This document shows positions 46,855-54,709 of a stretch of DNA of 64,000 nucleotides, piece after piece. The position numbers and the translations under genes are program-made. The stretch covers positions 37,352-101,351 of the forward strand of contig NZ_JADIJK010000020.1 in NCBI RefSeq assembly GCF_017355205.1, in the 5' to 3' direction. This DNA comes from Bacillus sp. SD088. GTDB lineage: Bacteria; Bacillota; Bacilli; Bacillales; Bacillaceae_C. Every line of letters begins with the position of its first letter. Position 1 is the first letter of the stretch. Under the pieces are notes generated by a model. That model was not told the DNA's origin. It made no database searches and saw nothing but the letters and a program-made list of their open reading frames with translations.

Positions 46855-48159
46855 TCATTCTTGTGATTCTTTCAATTCCTCTGCTTCTTCTAAGAGTTCC
46901 TCAATTTCCGCTTTCATACTAGGCATGACATCTTCAATCGATTCATTTAAGTCAACTATTCTCGCCATTCCTTCATCCACTACTCGATTGACCTCTGTCC
47001 ATACTAATGAAACCTCTGGGGCAAAAGCGGTCTCTAAACCATCTAGCATTATGGCAAAATTCTCAGGCGCTTTGCCGTCTAGATCTAAAAATAAATCTGA
47101 TTCCGCTACTTCTTTCATAGTGGGAATGTCTCCATGGTCTTTGGCCAATATTTCCTGCGCTGTTTTTCCTGTCCAAAAACTAATAACCTCCCATGCAGCA
47201 TCTTTATTTTTAGAGTCTTTTGCCATATGGAATGCATTCGAGAAAATAGGCGCCGACTCTTGGGTTCCAGCAGGAGCGGTAGTAATATCCCAATCAAAAT
47301 CCGCATTTTTTTGACTACTAATAATCCACCATGGGCCATCAATTTGCATGCCTATCTTACCGCTAATCCACAAGTCTACCCCTTCCGGTACCTGGGTGGA
47401 GGTAGGAGCAACATCTAGATCCCATGATAATTCTTGCATCTTCTCAATAGCGGTTAGAGACTCTGGTGAATCTAGATTAAATTCAGTTTTATCTTCACTT
47501 AATACACTTCCACCATAGGAATGAAGAGATTGAGCAGTTCCTGCCCACCAACCGCCTTGCCCACTAACCCCAAACACGCCTTCTTCAGGATCTGTAATGA
47601 TTTTTGCTGCCTCTGTCACATCATCCCAAGTCCAGTCTTCGTTTGGATATTCTAAGTCATGCTTATCAAATAAATCTTTGTTATATAACATAATCGTTGA
47701 GCTAACACGCAACGGCATGCCATAAACTTTATCATTATGCGTATATGCATCAATGGCAACATCATAGTACTGACTTAAATCTACATCATCATCCTTTTCA
47801 ATATAAGGTGTTAGATCTTCTAGCACCCCGCGGGAAGCATAAGCTAATGATTGCTCTGCAAATTGTATGACATCATATGGAGTGCCAGCTGAAAACATTA
47901 CTGTTTGTTTCTGGTCGTACTCCTCACCCTCAGGTAAAAGAACAAGTTTCACCTCAATGTCAGAATGTTCCTTTTCGAATTCCGCTTTAATAGCTTCCAT
48001 TCTTTCCGTATCTTCGTCCCCACCCCAATAACTGAAACTAACAGTGGTTTTTCCATTTTTCTTACCATCACTACCATTTGCTTTTTCATCATTACTAGAA
48101 CAAGCAGCCATTCCAAATACAAGCAAACAAACCGTTAACAAAAATAAAAGTTTTTTCAC
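46855..48159 (-). CDS. Sugar ABC transporter solute-binding lipoprotein (with the permeases)
   Basis: 434 aa, GTG start at 48159 with AAGGGGG upstream. The lipoprotein signal ends in FGMAAC with Cys20. The family 1 binding-protein fold is indicated by TVSFSYWGGDEDTERMEAI, YDVIQFAEQSLA, PLRVSSTIMLYNKDLFDKH and PWWIISSQ. It is the binding protein encoded directly before the permeases and is only distantly similar to the three other binding proteins in the cluster. Expected ligand: galacto- or arabino-galacto-oligosaccharide. Confidence 0.93.
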   Translation of the reverse strand: MKKLLFLLTVCLLVFGMAACSSNDEKANGSDGKKNGKTTVSFSYWGGDEDTERMEAIKAEFEKEHSDIEVKLVLLPEGEEYDQKQTVMFSAGTPYDVIQFAEQSLAYASRGVLEDLTPYIEKDDDVDLSQYYDVAIDAYTHNDKVYGMPLRVSSTIMLYNKDLFDKHDLEYPNEDWTWDDVTEAAKIITDPEEGVFGVSGQGGWWAGTAQSLHSYGGSVLSEDKTEFNLDSPESLTAIEKMQELSWDLDVAPTSTQVPEGVDLWISGKIGMQIDGPWWIISSQKNADFDWDITTAPAGTQESAPIFSNAFHMAKDSKNKDAAWEVISFWTGKTAQEILAKDHGDIPTMKEVAESDLFLDLDGKAPENFAIMLDGLETAFAPEVSLVWTEVNRVVDEGMARIVDLNESIEDVMPSMKAEIEELLEEAEELKESQE

Positions 48160-48298
48160 TTCATAAACCCCCTTGTATATAATTTGCCTCTCATATATCT
48201 AAGTAAATTTTTCATCTGAAATATGACAACTAGAAAGGTAAACTTATATTCTTAAATTTCATTCTTTTCACACTCATTAATTTCTCACCCCCAAATAA

Positions 48299-48312
48299 TG
48301 GTACCGGTTGCA
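48299..48312. promoter_or_regulatory. LacI-type operator upstream of transporter operon
   Basis: TGGTACCGGTTGCA with the central CCGG kept, 140 bases before the binding-protein start. Confidence 0.6.
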
Positions 48313-48360
48313 ATTAATTTAAATAAATAACTCACTTATCCAACTAAGTGAATTATTTAT

Positions 48361-48455
48361 TGGCAGTAAGACCTTCACTTCAGGAATTCGGTGAGAAACA
48401 AGAAGTGTAGTATAGGATAAAGAAAACTCAACTGAAGGAAGTCCTTGTTTATGTA
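48361..48455. repeat. GGCAGTAAGACC hairpin element, copy 2
   Basis: GGCAGTAAGACCTTCACTTC, GAATTC, GAAACAAGAAGTGTA and AACTGAAGGAAGT follow the order of the element at 23528-23620, with substitutions on both sides of the stem. It may be a decayed mobile-element end. Confidence 0.45.
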
Positions 48456-48461
48456 GTATCA

Positions 48462-48487
48462 ATATATTGAAATGGGTTTCAATATAT
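48462..48487. promoter_or_regulatory. Extended operator-like palindrome
   Basis: Perfect 11-base arms ATATATTGAAA and TTTCAATATAT around TGGG. The TTGAAA half sites equal those of the LacI-type operators, but the centre is TGGG in place of CCGG. It may be a variant operator or the site of another regulator. Confidence 0.4.
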
Positions 48488-48492
48488 TTAAA

Positions 48493-48531
48493 ATCAATAG
48501 TCTTTTGGATTTGTTTCAAAAGACTATTGAT
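48493..48531. terminator. Strong 15-bp hairpin, possible terminator
   Basis: ATCAATAGTCTTTTG and CAAAAGACTATTGAT pair perfectly with a nine-base loop. On the minus strand the stem is followed by TTTAAATAT, so it could stop read-through from the GH43 gene about 280 bases upstream; the T-tract is weak. Confidence 0.5.
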
Positions 48532-48574
48532 GTTTGTCCCTTATCCCAATAAAAGGCTTACCTTTTCACAAAAA

Positions 48575-48588
48575 TGAAACCGGTGTCA
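48575..48588. promoter_or_regulatory. LacI-type operator
   Basis: TGAAACCGGTGTCA, 13 of 14 to the cluster consensus. On the minus strand it contains TTGACA, a perfect -35 hexamer, although no good -10 follows. Confidence 0.7.
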
Positions 48589-48649
48589 ATCCGGAGAAAA
48601 AATAAAGGTTATTCCTTTTCAATGCATTTATGAATGTTCTAAAAAGAAT

Positions 48650-48663
48650 TGAAACCGGTTTCC
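48650..48663. promoter_or_regulatory. LacI-type operator
   Basis: TGAAACCGGTTTCC, 13 of 14 to the consensus; 75 bases from the operator at 48575, a spacing that would allow looping by a tetramer. Confidence 0.7.
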
Positions 48664-48780
48664 TTATTTTTAAATATACATCTCAATATTTGACTTGTCA
48701 ATCACCTTATGTAAAAAAACTACATTTTTTTACATTTTTCAACAATACCAAACGTAAACGTGCTCCTAGAACATTTATGT

Positions 48781-48806
48781 TCTCCCCCTGTATGAAACAG
48801 GGGAGA
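48781..48806 (-). terminator. Hairpin directly after secreted GH43 gene
   Basis: Minus-strand stem TCTCCCCTGT/ACAGGGGGAGA with a five-base loop, a few bases after the stop at 48811. No T-run follows (ACATAAATG), so it may act as an mRNA 3-prime stabiliser more than as a terminator. Confidence 0.55.
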
Positions 48807-48810
48807 TCGC

Positions 48811-51780
48811 TTATTGCCAGTGAGCAATCACTATCTTGGCATCTCGTTTAAGCATTTTAAACATATCATCAGAAACAAGCCCTTTTTCTTTCTGATGTTC
48901 CAATAGTTCTATAAAACTATTCATATGTTTCACGGTTTTTTCAGCCTCTTCTTGACGTTCATAATGTTGAAGTGCAGTAAGGTGCACTTGTAGAGAATGG
49001 TAAACAGAATCTTGTAAATCCGATTTATATTCCATCAATGTTTCTAACATCTTTGAGACATTCACATCTTGTTTCTGTTCATCTCCAACAATCATAATCC
49101 AACTAATTTGTGGATCAGGGGTATTTGTTTTACGAATGGTCACATCCAAGAGGTTATCCGTAATTTCCACATCTCCTCCAACCACATCATAAGCTTCAGT
49201 GAACACATAATCCTTCGTATGGACTTCTCCGTTGAATAAAATATCCGCTTTTCGACTCCCACGAGTTGAACTATACCAAGGATCATACAATCCGAGATAA
49301 ACAGTATACTCGCCATTATCCAGATTAAATTTATATGTCAGATCTGTGCCGGAATTAGGAGTCAGATATCGCAGTGCCGAGAATAGGTCACCGCCTTCAC
49401 TTCCCGAGGGACTTGTACGATCGCCAACATATCCCCAATTTTGGCCATTTTCCGGATCATATTGTTGATCAATCCTATTTTTATTCAAGAGCGTTTCTTG
49501 CATATAAGAGGCCCAAAGCTTGTAATCTTGGGTTTCGGCACCACCAGCATGAATAAAATATTCCACATTATTAGGGAGCACTAGGATCTCGATTCTAACT
49601 ACCTTACCTGCCAGCTCTGGTAGTTTTCCTTCAACTATCATCATTCCAGGCTGGGAAAAGTCTTCAACGTTCATTTCCCATATAACCGTTGTGTCCATTT
49701 GCTTCCCTTCAGTATTTGTCACATTGATAACATCAGGTAAATCTGGTGTTTTATCTAATGTTACTTTTTCAGGTAACTTGCTGTTAATTGTCACCCGACC
49801 CATTTTATCTAGAATAGACAAATCCCATTCATCATACCACCTTAAGGTCATCTCATCTTCTTGCCCAAATTCAATGGGGAGCCATACATAAGATGAATTT
49901 GCTAAGTCTTCTTTTTTCCACCGATCCCCCATATAAATAAATTTACCATTTTCAGGATCAACAGGGATGACATGGGTACTCTGCGAATCAAAAGTTGTTG
50001 AAGACTTTTCACCAACTGCTGGATTCCGCATTGGCTTCCACTCACCAAAGATATCATCTGCTACTGTGTATCTGGCCGGATTTGGATCCCATCCGGTTGC
50101 ACCTGATGTTATCATATAATATTTTCCTTGATACTTAAAAAGAGCTGGAGCTTCTCTTTGAGCACCTGGGAATACCCTTATATAGTCTTCTCCATGCACT
50201 GCTTTATAGGTCGAATCCCGTTCTTCCTTGCCTTCTTTATGCCATCCAACCACATCTGAGTATCTATCATTTAATTTTGAAATATAGATGGTCATATTTT
50301 CTTCGCTTGAATAGATTAAATAAGCGGTTCCATCATCATCCTTAAACAATGTCATATCCCGCGCCATTCCTGGCTGATCTGGCTGTCCATTATAATCAGC
50401 ATCTTCTGGTGCCCTATCCATTCGATTACTTTCTTGGTACACAAAAGGACCTATAGGAGAATCACTAAGTGCATAGCCAGCATGTGCCTTCGCGTACATT
50501 GCATCAGAAGTTTCAGATGGACCATCAATATGCATCCACATCACATATTTCTTCGTTTTTTCATTGTAAATTACTTTCGGCCTTTCAATGACCCGATCTG
50601 TCCCAATATCATTCAAAATAGCTGCCTTGTCGTCTCTTCCCTTATAAAGTTTGGAAATAAGTGGATCATCTGCAAATTGATCCATCGACTCAATCGCTGT
50701 TAAGGCTAAACCCTCGTCTTTCCAATTATATAGATCTTTAGAGGAATAGACTCTAACTCCCCTTGCAGGTAAATAACCATGCGTCTTATCTTCTCCATAC
50801 CAATAATAGGTTTCCGTTTGTTCGTCATACATAATCCCGCTGCCATGAGCTTGGATAGGTTTTCCATCCGTATCCTTCCATGTTTGCCCCGGTTTAAAAG
50901 ATTCATTTTCTTTATACAACTCTAGCCCCCCTATAGCAGTGTCTACATCATGAATAGTCGTATAAATATCTTTTTGGACAGCTCTTGATTCTACATCCAG
51001 CCCTTCATTCGTGATACTATCCAGCAATTTAGCTCCCTGATCAATGGCAGCCTGAAGTTGTTGAACACTATAATTCGTGTATGGATTGGGCTCCTCCACT
51101 TTTTCCCTAGCTTCTGCTATTTTGGCTTCTAGGTCAGAAAGGGGAATGAGTACGCTCTCCTTAATAAAAATATAGTTTACTAATGGATCATTATAATTGG
51201 TTAATTCAGCGCTTTCAGGGCCTTGAATTTTCAGAGTCAATTCTCCTTCTTTCACTAATAGCTGGCGATAATTGAATTCTTTCTCTGCACCATATTCGCC
51301 AATATCATAATCTCCATTGGACAAATTTTCCCCTTCAGCGATAATATTAACATTTCGTCCACTCCATTTATTTTTAAATCCAAGTGTAAGATCATAATTC
51401 CCTTCCGGAAGTTCAAATTTGTATTCAATCGCTTTATCGCGCGATTGTGGACCGTTATAATATCTTAAGGAAGAATACTTGTCTGACTTCCCCTCGTCAA
51501 AGTTACTTGTAGCGGTCGTTTCAGTGACTAATCCCCACTTTTTCCCTGTTCCTTCATCGGTCCCATACATCTGTTCCGTTTGGCTTTGATATATACCTAA
51601 TTGATCATCCTCCCCCACCCTTTCTGGTGTTGGATCACCTGCATTGACAAAATATAGAACATCCTCGACCTTTCTTAAATCATTATCTGCTGCCTTTGTT
51701 GTTAAAGGCGTATTCATGATCAAACCGGAAAACAACACCATGACCGTTACTAATAAACACATTTTTTTATTCGTCACCAA
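48811..51780 (-). CDS. Secreted multidomain GH43 (subfamily 24-like) exo-beta-1,3-galactanase
   Basis: About 989 aa from a TTG at 51780 (GGAGGT seven bases upstream; GTG next codon also possible). A signal peptide (about 7-30) ends near TTKAAD. Then come a malectin-like carbohydrate-binding domain (about 40-212), a helical FIVAR-like linker (215-288), the GH43 propeller (295-665), an Ig-like module (673-734), a second malectin-like domain (739-900) and a helical C-terminus. The propeller lacks the usual N-terminal catalytic Asp (IQAHGSGI in that place) but keeps Glu399 (ERPK), Glu543 (REAP) and Gln600 (SQST), the pattern known for GH43_24 exo-beta-1,3-galactanases. It is the only secreted glycosidase in the window and probably attacks arabinogalactan outside the cell. 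Confidence 0.85.
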   Translation of the reverse strand: MVTNKKMCLLVTVMVLFSGLIMNTPLTTKAADNDLRKVEDVLYFVNAGDPTPERVGEDDQLGIYQSQTEQMYGTDEGTGKKWGLVTETTATSNFDEGKSDKYSSLRYYNGPQSRDKAIEYKFELPEGNYDLTLGFKNKWSGRNVNIIAEGENLSNGDYDIGEYGAEKEFNYRQLLVKEGELTLKIQGPESAELTNYNDPLVNYIFIKESVLIPLSDLEAKIAEAREKVEEPNPYTNYSVQQLQAAIDQGAKLLDSITNEGLDVESRAVQKDIYTTIHDVDTAIGGLELYKENESFKPGQTWKDTDGKPIQAHGSGIMYDEQTETYYWYGEDKTHGYLPARGVRVYSSKDLYNWKDEGLALTAIESMDQFADDPLISKLYKGRDDKAAILNDIGTDRVIERPKVIYNEKTKKYVMWMHIDGPSETSDAMYAKAHAGYALSDSPIGPFVYQESNRMDRAPEDADYNGQPDQPGMARDMTLFKDDDGTAYLIYSSEENMTIYISKLNDRYSDVVGWHKEGKEERDSTYKAVHGEDYIRVFPGAQREAPALFKYQGKYYMITSGATGWDPNPARYTVADDIFGEWKPMRNPAVGEKSSTTFDSQSTHVIPVDPENGKFIYMGDRWKKEDLANSSYVWLPIEFGQEDEMTLRWYDEWDLSILDKMGRVTINSKLPEKVTLDKTPDLPDVINVTNTEGKQMDTTVIWEMNVEDFSQPGMMIVEGKLPELAGKVVRIEILVLPNNVEYFIHAGGAETQDYKLWASYMQETLLNKNRIDQQYDPENGQNWGYVGDRTSPSGSEGGDLFSALRYLTPNSGTDLTYKFNLDNGEYTVYLGLYDPWYSSTRGSRKADILFNGEVHTKDYVFTEAYDVVGGDVEITDNLLDVTIRKTNTPDPQISWIMIVGDEQKQDVNVSKMLETLMEYKSDLQDSVYHSLQVHLTALQHYERQEEAEKTVKHMNSFIELLEHQKEKGLVSDDMFKMLKRDAKIVIAHWQ

Positions 51781-51869
51781 AATATACACCTCCAAGTAAT
51801 AATCATCGAAACAATCGAATTTTCCATACTTATCTTCATAAAGTTCCAACATTTAATTTGCTGAATTCA

Positions 51870-52862
51870 TTAGCCATGCAATTCAGTTCTCGGTCTAACT
51901 ACTTTAAAGCTATCTTCTGTTTCTTCCATCTCGTAAATCATTGCACGTGATTCAGGTGTACTAAATGGATGATGAAGAATCAGCATCCATTTACCCGCAA
52001 AGGTTTTAAATAGCATTCCATGTCCACTGTCAGCGCCTACTAATGGTTCAAGCTGTTCCCAAGGTCCCTTTAACTGACCTGATTTCGACCTGGCAATCGT
52101 TTGTACATATCCTTCTTTGTTATAAGTTGACCAAAGTATAATAAGGTGACCACTCTTGGTACGATACAATTGGCATCCATCCGATACATAAATCGAAGGC
52201 TGCACTCCGGGCTGTTGTTCCGTATTGATCCACGGGGCATCAGAAGCTTTGAAAAGATGCTGTGGTGGGCCAGTTGCTGCGGACAAATCATCCTTTAAAG
52301 GAATTGCCTCAAATGTACCATCCATCACCTGAATCCATTCATGGCAATAGACCATCCACGGCTTTTGCTCCTCATCCACATACAAAGTTCCATCTAATGT
52401 CATAAAGTTTTTTGGAGGAACCGGTCCATCTGTTTTAAGTAATATAAAGGGACCTTCTGGTGAATCAGCTACAGCAATACTTGTCCCCCGTAGATGATTG
52501 GTTTTCCAGACCTTTGGTGGTTCTGCTAATATACGCTCTCTATTATGTAAGGTTACAAATAGATAATATTTATGATTATAGTAGTGAACCTCTGGTGCCC
52601 ATGTACCATGCTGTGGATGGGCCCACGCTCCATCAGGAATTTTAAAAACGACAAAGGGCCCCTCCCAATTAAGTAAATCTTTACTTTTATAAACTAGTAC
52701 TCCATATCTTTCTAAATCTGTTAATTCTGGAATTGCCGTTGTATATAGATAGTAAGTATTTGTTTCTTTATGCGCCAATACATACGGATCATGCGCAGGA
52801 ATATCCCGAAGTCGGAGCCCCTTTGTTGGATGAAAAGGGTCAGACGCATTGTTATAAGGCAT
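51870..52862 (-). CDS. GH43-family glycosidase, cytoplasmic
   Basis: 330 aa from the ATG at 52862 behind AGGAGGTG. Five-bladed propeller features are visible: HDPYVLAHKETNTYYLY near 28 (likely catalytic base Asp), WAPEVHYYNHKYYLFV near 88, TLDGTLYVDEEQKPWMVY near 160 and GHGMLF near 282. I cannot assign the general acid or the subfamily; arabinofuranosidase, xylosidase or galactosidase activity are all possible. No signal peptide. It lies between a binding-protein gene and the secreted GH43, probably in one transcript. Confidence 0.82.
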   Translation of the reverse strand: MPYNNASDPFHPTKGLRLRDIPAHDPYVLAHKETNTYYLYTTAIPELTDLERYGVLVYKSKDLLNWEGPFVVFKIPDGAWAHPQHGTWAPEVHYYNHKYYLFVTLHNRERILAEPPKVWKTNHLRGTSIAVADSPEGPFILLKTDGPVPPKNFMTLDGTLYVDEEQKPWMVYCHEWIQVMDGTFEAIPLKDDLSAATGPPQHLFKASDAPWINTEQQPGVQPSIYVSDGCQLYRTKSGHLIILWSTYNKEGYVQTIARSKSGQLKGPWEQLEPLVGADSGHGMLFKTFAGKWMLILHHPFSTPESRAMIYEMEETEDSFKVVRPRTELHG

Positions 52863-52907
52863 GTAAGCACCTCCTAGCAATTATTTTTGCCCATGCAAAC
52901 TTCTTAT

Positions 52908-52930
52908 TTTCAATTTTTTAAAAATTGAAA
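52908..52930. repeat. AT-rich palindrome between binding-protein and GH43 genes
   Basis: TTTCAATTTTT and AAAAATTGAAA are perfect arms around one base. It could be a weak mRNA hairpin or a regulator site; the TTTCAA half is like the operator half site but the centre is not. Confidence 0.35.
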
Positions 52931-52998
52931 TATCATATCTCACAGTGTCATTTTTATCAGACCTTTTGCATTTTTATAAGAATTCATCAGAATGCTCA

Positions 52999-54288
52999 TT
53001 ATTCCTTTGCTTTCTCTTCTTCAATCCGAACCAATTCCTCTTCGTACTTTTCTCTCATAAGAGTATTTAAATCCATTTGATCATCGTCAATATATTCATA
53101 TAAGGCATCATAAACTATATCATCATTTTGATATTTAGATTTTTCCTCAAGCGGTTCCGCTACTGGAAGAGAGAAAAGTGCTTCCATATTCCGTCCCTCC
53201 CATAGATCTGGAAATAATTCTAAGGCTCTTTCTACTGCTGAACCATCGTCATAAAGATGGGCATACGGTACAGAGAGGGGACCACCTGTAAAAGTATTAT
53301 TCATTAGCTGCTCATCTGAATACCAAAAATCAAAGACCTTCATTACTTCTTCTTTATATTCACTTGTAGAACTAATCCCCATTGCCCATCCACCTGCAGG
53401 AACACCATTTTCTGGCTCAGGATAGGTTGCGACATCCCAGCTTACATTTGATTCTTCCCCTGGGTGCATAAACCAATGTGCCGCCATGGCTAATTTCCCT
53501 TGTGCAAATAATTCTGGCCAGCCCTCTTCTTCCCAATGCTCAGGAATATACGGGTTTCCTGGGATGGAGTAAACTTCCTTATACAATTCGAAGAAATTTC
53601 TAACTGTATCATTATTTGTCCATAACGGTTCATCCGTTTCTGGATCAACTAGATTACCTGCTGTCCAGGCAATAGGGGCTCCAGACTTCGGCATATATAA
53701 ACCTTGATATTCCATTCCATTTCGTTCACCAGTTAGCTTTCTTGCTAAGTCCACAACCTCTTCCCAGGTCATCCCATCTGCTGGATACTCAACACCAAAC
53801 AAGTCAAAAATATCCTTATTATACATTAATGCAAAGCGATCGGAACTCATGGGCAGAACCCATAATTCTTCCCCAGAAAACTCCTGCCATTCAGCTAACT
53901 GATTAGGATTGAAACGCGAAATGTCAAAGCCTGTCTCTTCAATTAGCTCCCGCATATCATAGGTCATTTCAAGCTCACTCGCATGTTCAAGCCATCCTTG
54001 ATCCCAGAACCACAAAATATCTGGTGCCTTCCTTGCGGCAATCAATTCTTCTAAATCTCCCTCTACATGTTCAAATGTAATATAAGGAAACTTTTCTTCC
54101 GCTGGCTTGATAAATGCATCGATAAACGCTTCATCTTCAGCAAAATGGATCTTTAATGTGATTGGGTCAGGCTCACCATTGTTTGCTGATTCTGTCTTTG
54201 TTTTTGATGTGCATCCTGACAACACAGCGATGCCGAAAAGTAATATTCCAATAATTAGTAAAACGCGAAGCCTTAAGGTTAATTTCAT
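52999..54288 (-). CDS. Solute-binding lipoprotein, paralog 1
   Basis: 429 aa with a lipoprotein signal ending VLSGC (Cys26). Family 1 binding-protein features: ITLKIHFAEDEAFI, APDILWFWDQ, RFALMYNKDIFDLFGVEYP and AGGWAMGIS. Clearly homologous to the two proteins at 56987 and 58613 but more diverged from them than they are from each other. No permease gene is near, so it must share the permeases at 44989-46762 or others elsewhere. An operator stands 60 bases upstream. GGAGGT precedes the ATG. Confidence 0.9.
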   Translation of the reverse strand: MKLTLRLRVLLIIGILLFGIAVLSGCTSKTKTESANNGEPDPITLKIHFAEDEAFIDAFIKPAEEKFPYITFEHVEGDLEELIAARKAPDILWFWDQGWLEHASELEMTYDMRELIEETGFDISRFNPNQLAEWQEFSGEELWVLPMSSDRFALMYNKDIFDLFGVEYPADGMTWEEVVDLARKLTGERNGMEYQGLYMPKSGAPIAWTAGNLVDPETDEPLWTNNDTVRNFFELYKEVYSIPGNPYIPEHWEEEGWPELFAQGKLAMAAHWFMHPGEESNVSWDVATYPEPENGVPAGGWAMGISSTSEYKEEVMKVFDFWYSDEQLMNNTFTGGPLSVPYAHLYDDGSAVERALELFPDLWEGRNMEALFSLPVAEPLEEKSKYQNDDIVYDALYEYIDDDQMDLNTLMREKYEEELVRIEEEKAKE

Positions 54289-54347
54289 TAAGGGTCAACC
54301 TCCATAAATAGTGAATGATATTGTTTTATATCGTCCCTCCCCTTAAA

Positions 54348-54361
54348 TGACACCGGTTTCA
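54348..54361. promoter_or_regulatory. LacI-type operator upstream of binding-protein 1
   Basis: TGACACCGGTTTCA, 13 of 14 to the consensus, about 60 bases before the start at 54288. Confidence 0.7.
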
Positions 54362-54523
54362 ATAAAAGTGAAAGAAAAAGGACCTTTTGATTAAACTATC
54401 AGCTAACAGTCAGAAACAAGCGGTTCACCTTCATCTATGCCTTCTTCATGTAACTCCCACAAAATTTTGTTTTATCATCCCCTCCTAGAAATTGGTTTCA
54501 AAAATCCAAAAATTATGTTTCTA

Positions 54524-54552
54524 TTGAAACCGGTATCAATTTAAAGTATGCT
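54524..54552 (+). promoter_or_regulatory. Promoter with embedded LacI-type operator, heparinase-like gene
   Basis: TTGAAA (54524-54529), a 17-base spacer and TATGCT (54547-54552) form a sigma-A-type promoter. The operator TGAAACCGGTATCA (54525-54538) overlaps the -35 box and spacer, so a bound repressor would block polymerase. Confidence 0.65.
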
Positions 54553-54709
54553 AAATATTGGTACTTATAAAAATCTTACAACCCATTGCTATCATTTGTC
54601 AACGATAATTATTTGAAAATTTAAATATACTAAGATTATAAAAAACAGTTATAGATCATTATGTAATGATTATGACGATGAGTAAATAGATTCAGAGGGG
54701 GGATTTCAC

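Larger units (their letters stand above)
48160..48810. other. Regulatory intergenic region with several operators and hairpins
   Basis: 651 bases without a gene. It carries three CG-centred operators (48299, 48575, 48650), one operator-like palindrome (48462-48487), a hairpin element related to 23528 (48361-48455), a strong 15-bp stem (48493-48531) and a hairpin just after the GH43 stop (48781-48806). It separates the secreted GH43 unit from the transporter operon. Confidence 0.65.
54289..54709. other. Divergent regulatory region, binding-protein 1 / heparinase-like gene
   Basis: 421 bases without a gene. Two good operators (54348, 54525) and one imperfect palindrome GAAATTGGTTTC near 54488 serve the diverging genes; the plus-strand promoter at 54524-54552 is the clearest in the window. 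Confidence 0.65.

Noticed and set aside
52400..52430. ACCGGT within a GH43 gene as an operator
   Set aside because: It is coding sequence and lacks the TGAAA/TTTCA half sites.
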